Below are positions 5,508 through 7,210 of a DNA stretch of 7,210 bases, piece after piece (the stretch's first letter is position 1; each line of letters begins with the position of its first letter). A model generated the notes under the pieces. That model did not search any database, was not told the DNA's origin, and saw only the letters and a program-made list of their open reading frames with translations. Source of the DNA: an uncultured Acidobacteriota bacterium (lineage in GTDB: Bacteria; Acidobacteriota; Terriglobia; Terriglobales; Acidobacteriaceae); contig CAILBQ010000179.1 in assembly GCA_903832475.1 (NCBI GenBank), positions 1-7,210 of the forward strand, written 5' to 3'. A program made the position numbers and the translations under genes.

Positions 5508-5726
5508 ATGAGCCAATTTCGACGCCCGTTCTTTTGCTGGTCCCTTATTGTCTGCTTTGTCGTTACCCTTCTCCCATCCGCATGCAGGGCAGTTGAATTC
5601 AAGATGAGCCGCGAAGCCCTGGACCGAACGTTAAAACAGCAGCTTTTCAGCGGAGAAAATGGCCGGTACTACCTGAAGGGCGACGCAAAATCGGCGTGCT
5701 CGGTCTACGCCGAAAAACCGAGTTGA
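5508..5726 (+). CDS. Exported protein of unknown function, N-terminal part (frame broken)
   Basis: This frame encodes the start of an exported protein that continues in another frame at 5717. Residues 1-28 form a signal peptide: a short basic head (MSQFRRP), a hydrophobic core (SLIVCFVVTLLPS), and a likely cut after ACRA. C26 gives a weak lipoprotein possibility, but the residue at -3 is proline. The mature part begins VEFKMSREALDRTLKQQLF, followed by GRYYLKGDAKSACSVYAEK. Translation then reaches TGA at 5724 after an A5 run at 5713-5717. If one A is added, the reading passes smoothly into TELTFAGDRVVVKV and gives a 207-residue protein. The start at 5508 was chosen because the signal peptide begins there; the GTG at 5445 adds an implausible extension. 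The ribosome site is weak. Confidence 0.7.
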   Translation: MSQFRRPFFCWSLIVCFVVTLLPSACRAVEFKMSREALDRTLKQQLFSGENGRYYLKGDAKSACSVYAEKPS

Positions 5727-6130
5727 CCTTTGCCGGGGATCGGGTGGTGGTCAAAGTCAAAACACACGCGCGGCTGGGAACAGGTGTCGCCGGCAAGTGC
5801 ATAGGGGTGGGGCTGTCGCCAACGGCTGAGGTTTCGATGATTCCCGAGGCACAGGGGGAGACGATCGGTTTTCGGGATGCCCGGGTGGAGCGGGTGAGCG
5901 ATTCGAAAGAGTTGAACTTTCTGCTGCTTCCCTTCCTAAGTCGGCAGATCCCTTCGGGAATGAGGATCAACGCAGCGGACGTACTGCGCAAGTCTCTGGC
6001 AGGATCTGCCGTGTCATCGGGATATGCACTGACTCTGGACAGGCTCAAGGTACATTCCATGGTGATCACGACAGGACCAAGTGGCGACTGGCTGGTGGTG
6101 GATGTGGACGGCGATGTGAGTGTCCGGTAG
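5696..6130 (+). CDS. Exported protein of unknown function, C-terminal part (frame broken)
   Basis: This is the second half of the split gene. It has no signal peptide or sensible start of its own (GTG at 5696 lies inside the first half), so it was probably translated as one protein with the part beginning at 5508. It shows alternating hydrophobic strands (ELTFAGDRVVVKVKTHARL, then AEVSMIPE), a middle helix region LNFLLLPFLSRQIPSGMRIN, a second helix AADVLRKSLAGS, and a final strand pair ending WLVVDVDGDVSVR. The order of one helix, long strands, a helix and a final strand pair resembles lipid-binding TULIP-like periplasmic proteins (families such as DUF1439 or DUF2993), but this is a weak resemblance judged by eye. 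The gene converges on the porin gene with 96 bases between. Confidence 0.65.
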   Translation: MLGLRRKTELTFAGDRVVVKVKTHARLGTGVAGKCIGVGLSPTAEVSMIPEAQGETIGFRDARVERVSDSKELNFLLLPFLSRQIPSGMRINAADVLRKSLAGSAVSSGYALTLDRLKVHSMVITTGPSGDWLVVDVDGDVSVR

Positions 6131-6226
6131 CCAGACGCGAGACGATTCCGGCGTAACAACTGCACCAACTTGCTCGACGCTGCCTCTGCCCGAGCCTCAT
6201 CCGTCCACCCACCCTCATTCTGACAA

Positions 6227-7210
6227 TTAGAAGCGGCGATTGAGACCGATGGAAACGCCTTGCAAGTGGCCGCCAGCCCAGCAGTGCGGGTCCGACGTCT
6301 CGTCGCCTGTCGCGTCACTGGCATCGTGACAATCGACGGTGACGGTGCGACCGCCAGCGCCAAGGTCATAGTGGGCGTAGGGTCCGTTGAAAGTGCCGGC
6401 CCACTCGGCATAGGCGGTCAAGCCCTCTGAGAGTTTGTGTCGAAAGGCGACTGAAACCATGTTGGAAGTGTCGTCGACGCCCAAGCCGCCAGTTCCGTCA
6501 CCGGGCGAGCCGCCAGGAGGTAGTGCGGTTGAGGTGTTGTGCTGTCCAGGGTCGCCTGGCGTTCGGAAGGCATGAGCCCAGCCAGCGGAAACGCTGTCCC
6601 GCGGCGAGAAAACCTGAGTGACGGCAAACCACGTGCCGAGTCGCTGTCGCTCATTTTGAAATGCGAGGAAAGTGGGGAGGTAACGGTGCATGTCTTCGAA
6701 GACAGCGCTGAGTGTGGTCTTCCCGGGGAGGGTGAACTGCGCGCCAAACTTGGCGGCGTCTTCATCAGCGGTGTCGGCAGCCATGTAGCCGGCAGGCGGG
6801 TTGGCATACTCGCCGGTGAGGTCGCTGGATCGGTTTACCTTCTGATGCCGTTCGTAGGCGGCAGCGAGGTACAAATTCGGCTTGGCATAGGTGACGCTGG
6901 CGCTGACTGCATCGCTGAAGGAACCGTCGTTGCAGGCGAACGGAAGGCTGCCTCCGCTACCCGGGATGTCTCCACCGGTGCAGTCCGATTCTCCGGCCGC
7001 GATGTTGTCGCTGTCGCTCGCGCGGTTCTGGCCAGGCGAGAAAAGAACCGTAGCGCCAAGACCGTGCTTGACGGGCGAGATCCACCACAGGGAGTGATCC
7101 AGGCGAGTTCCAAACTCAACGCGGTTGTCGCCGCCGGTGTTGCCCATGATGACTGCATAATCTCCCAGCATGCCGTAGAAGGGGTTCATCCGGAGCGTCG
7201 AAAGCTTGTA
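6227..7210 (-). CDS. Outer-membrane beta-barrel porin, 5' end missing
   Basis: The visible 327 residues are the C-terminal part of a barrel that would let small solutes pass the outer membrane. The frame stays open to the right edge with YKLSTLR before the first Met (7189), and the sequence there (MGNTGGDNRVEF followed by alternating strands) looks internal, so the true start lies outside. Support comes from repeated amphipathic strands (for example VSASVTYAKPNLYLAAAYE, TTLSAVFEDMHRY and MVSVAFRHKL), Gly/Asp/Asn-rich loops between them, and a final strand ending in LNRRF with the C-terminal phenylalanine recognised by the BAM machinery. Four cysteines occur in two loop pairs (ESDCTG...PFACND and VDCHD...PHCWAG), which is uncommon in porins and may mean disulfide-stabilised loops. 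The substrate cannot be told from sequence alone. No clear terminator follows. Confidence 0.88.
   Translation of the reverse strand, partial: YKLSTLRMNPFYGMLGDYAVIMGNTGGDNRVEFGTRLDHSLWWISPVKHGLGATVLFSPGQNRASDSDNIAAGESDCTGGDIPGSGGSLPFACNDGSFSDAVSASVTYAKPNLYLAAAYERHQKVNRSSDLTGEYANPPAGYMAADTADEDAAKFGAQFTLPGKTTLSAVFEDMHRYLPTFLAFQNERQRLGTWFAVTQVFSPRDSVSAGWAHAFRTPGDPGQHNTSTALPPGGSPGDGTGGLGVDDTSNMVSVAFRHKLSEGLTAYAEWAGTFNGPYAHYDLGAGGRTVTVDCHDASDATGDETSDPHCWAGGHLQGVSIGLNRRF

Noticed and set aside
5647..6411. 254-residue minus-strand open frame
   Set aside because: It spans both the exported protein gene and the porin end on the wrong frame and reads as Ser/Thr/Arg-rich low-complexity sequence; the two real coding frames explain the region.
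1..7210. CRISPR array, insertion sequence, tRNA or rRNA gene
   Set aside because: I saw no regularly spaced repeats, transposase motifs, terminal inverted repeats with target duplication, or tRNA/rRNA signatures on either strand.

Overview
The window is a typical chromosomal stretch from a moderately GC-rich, didermic soil-type bacterium. I favour an Acidobacteriota (Terriglobia-like) genome. This is an inference from the style of the porin, the exported chitinase and the small conserved proteins, together with monocistronic genes in alternating orientation; no rRNA or marker gene is present to settle it. The beta-barrel porin ending in phenylalanine shows that the cell has an outer membrane. 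I see no transposase, integrase, CRISPR array, tRNA or rRNA.

Layout from left to right. A polyphosphate kinase 2 gene on the minus strand is cut by the left edge (1-504). A 281-bp spacer follows, then a minus-strand gene for a secreted GH18 chitinase-like enzyme (786-1985) with a TTG start and a perfect AGGAGG ribosome site. Positions 1986-2639 carry no credible protein gene. This stretch holds a perfect inverted repeat (2217-2231), a series of hairpins capped by GNRA tetraloops, and a strong plus-strand terminator, and I read it as a candidate structured RNA or regulatory leader. An uncharacterised plus-strand gene (2640-3062) starts directly after that terminator. It converges on a minus-strand ribBA-type riboflavin gene (3134-4420) whose GTP cyclohydrolase II half looks degenerate. 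Divergent from it is a small DUF2164 gene (4557-4835). A hairpin at 4864-4887 separates that gene from a convergent 75-residue basic protein of unknown function (4911-5138). A 369-bp AT-rich divergent region leads to an exported protein whose reading frame is split by an apparent one-base deletion in a run of A (5508-6130). The window ends in a partial outer-membrane porin gene on the minus strand (6227-7210).

The genes do not form one pathway or operon. They cover polyphosphate metabolism, chitin use, riboflavin synthesis and envelope functions, each apparently with its own promoter. The points most worth attention are the 2302-2623 RNA candidate, the altered active site and cysteine-containing insertion of the RibBA-like protein, and the frameshift in the exported protein. 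I found no convincing new multi-gene system.
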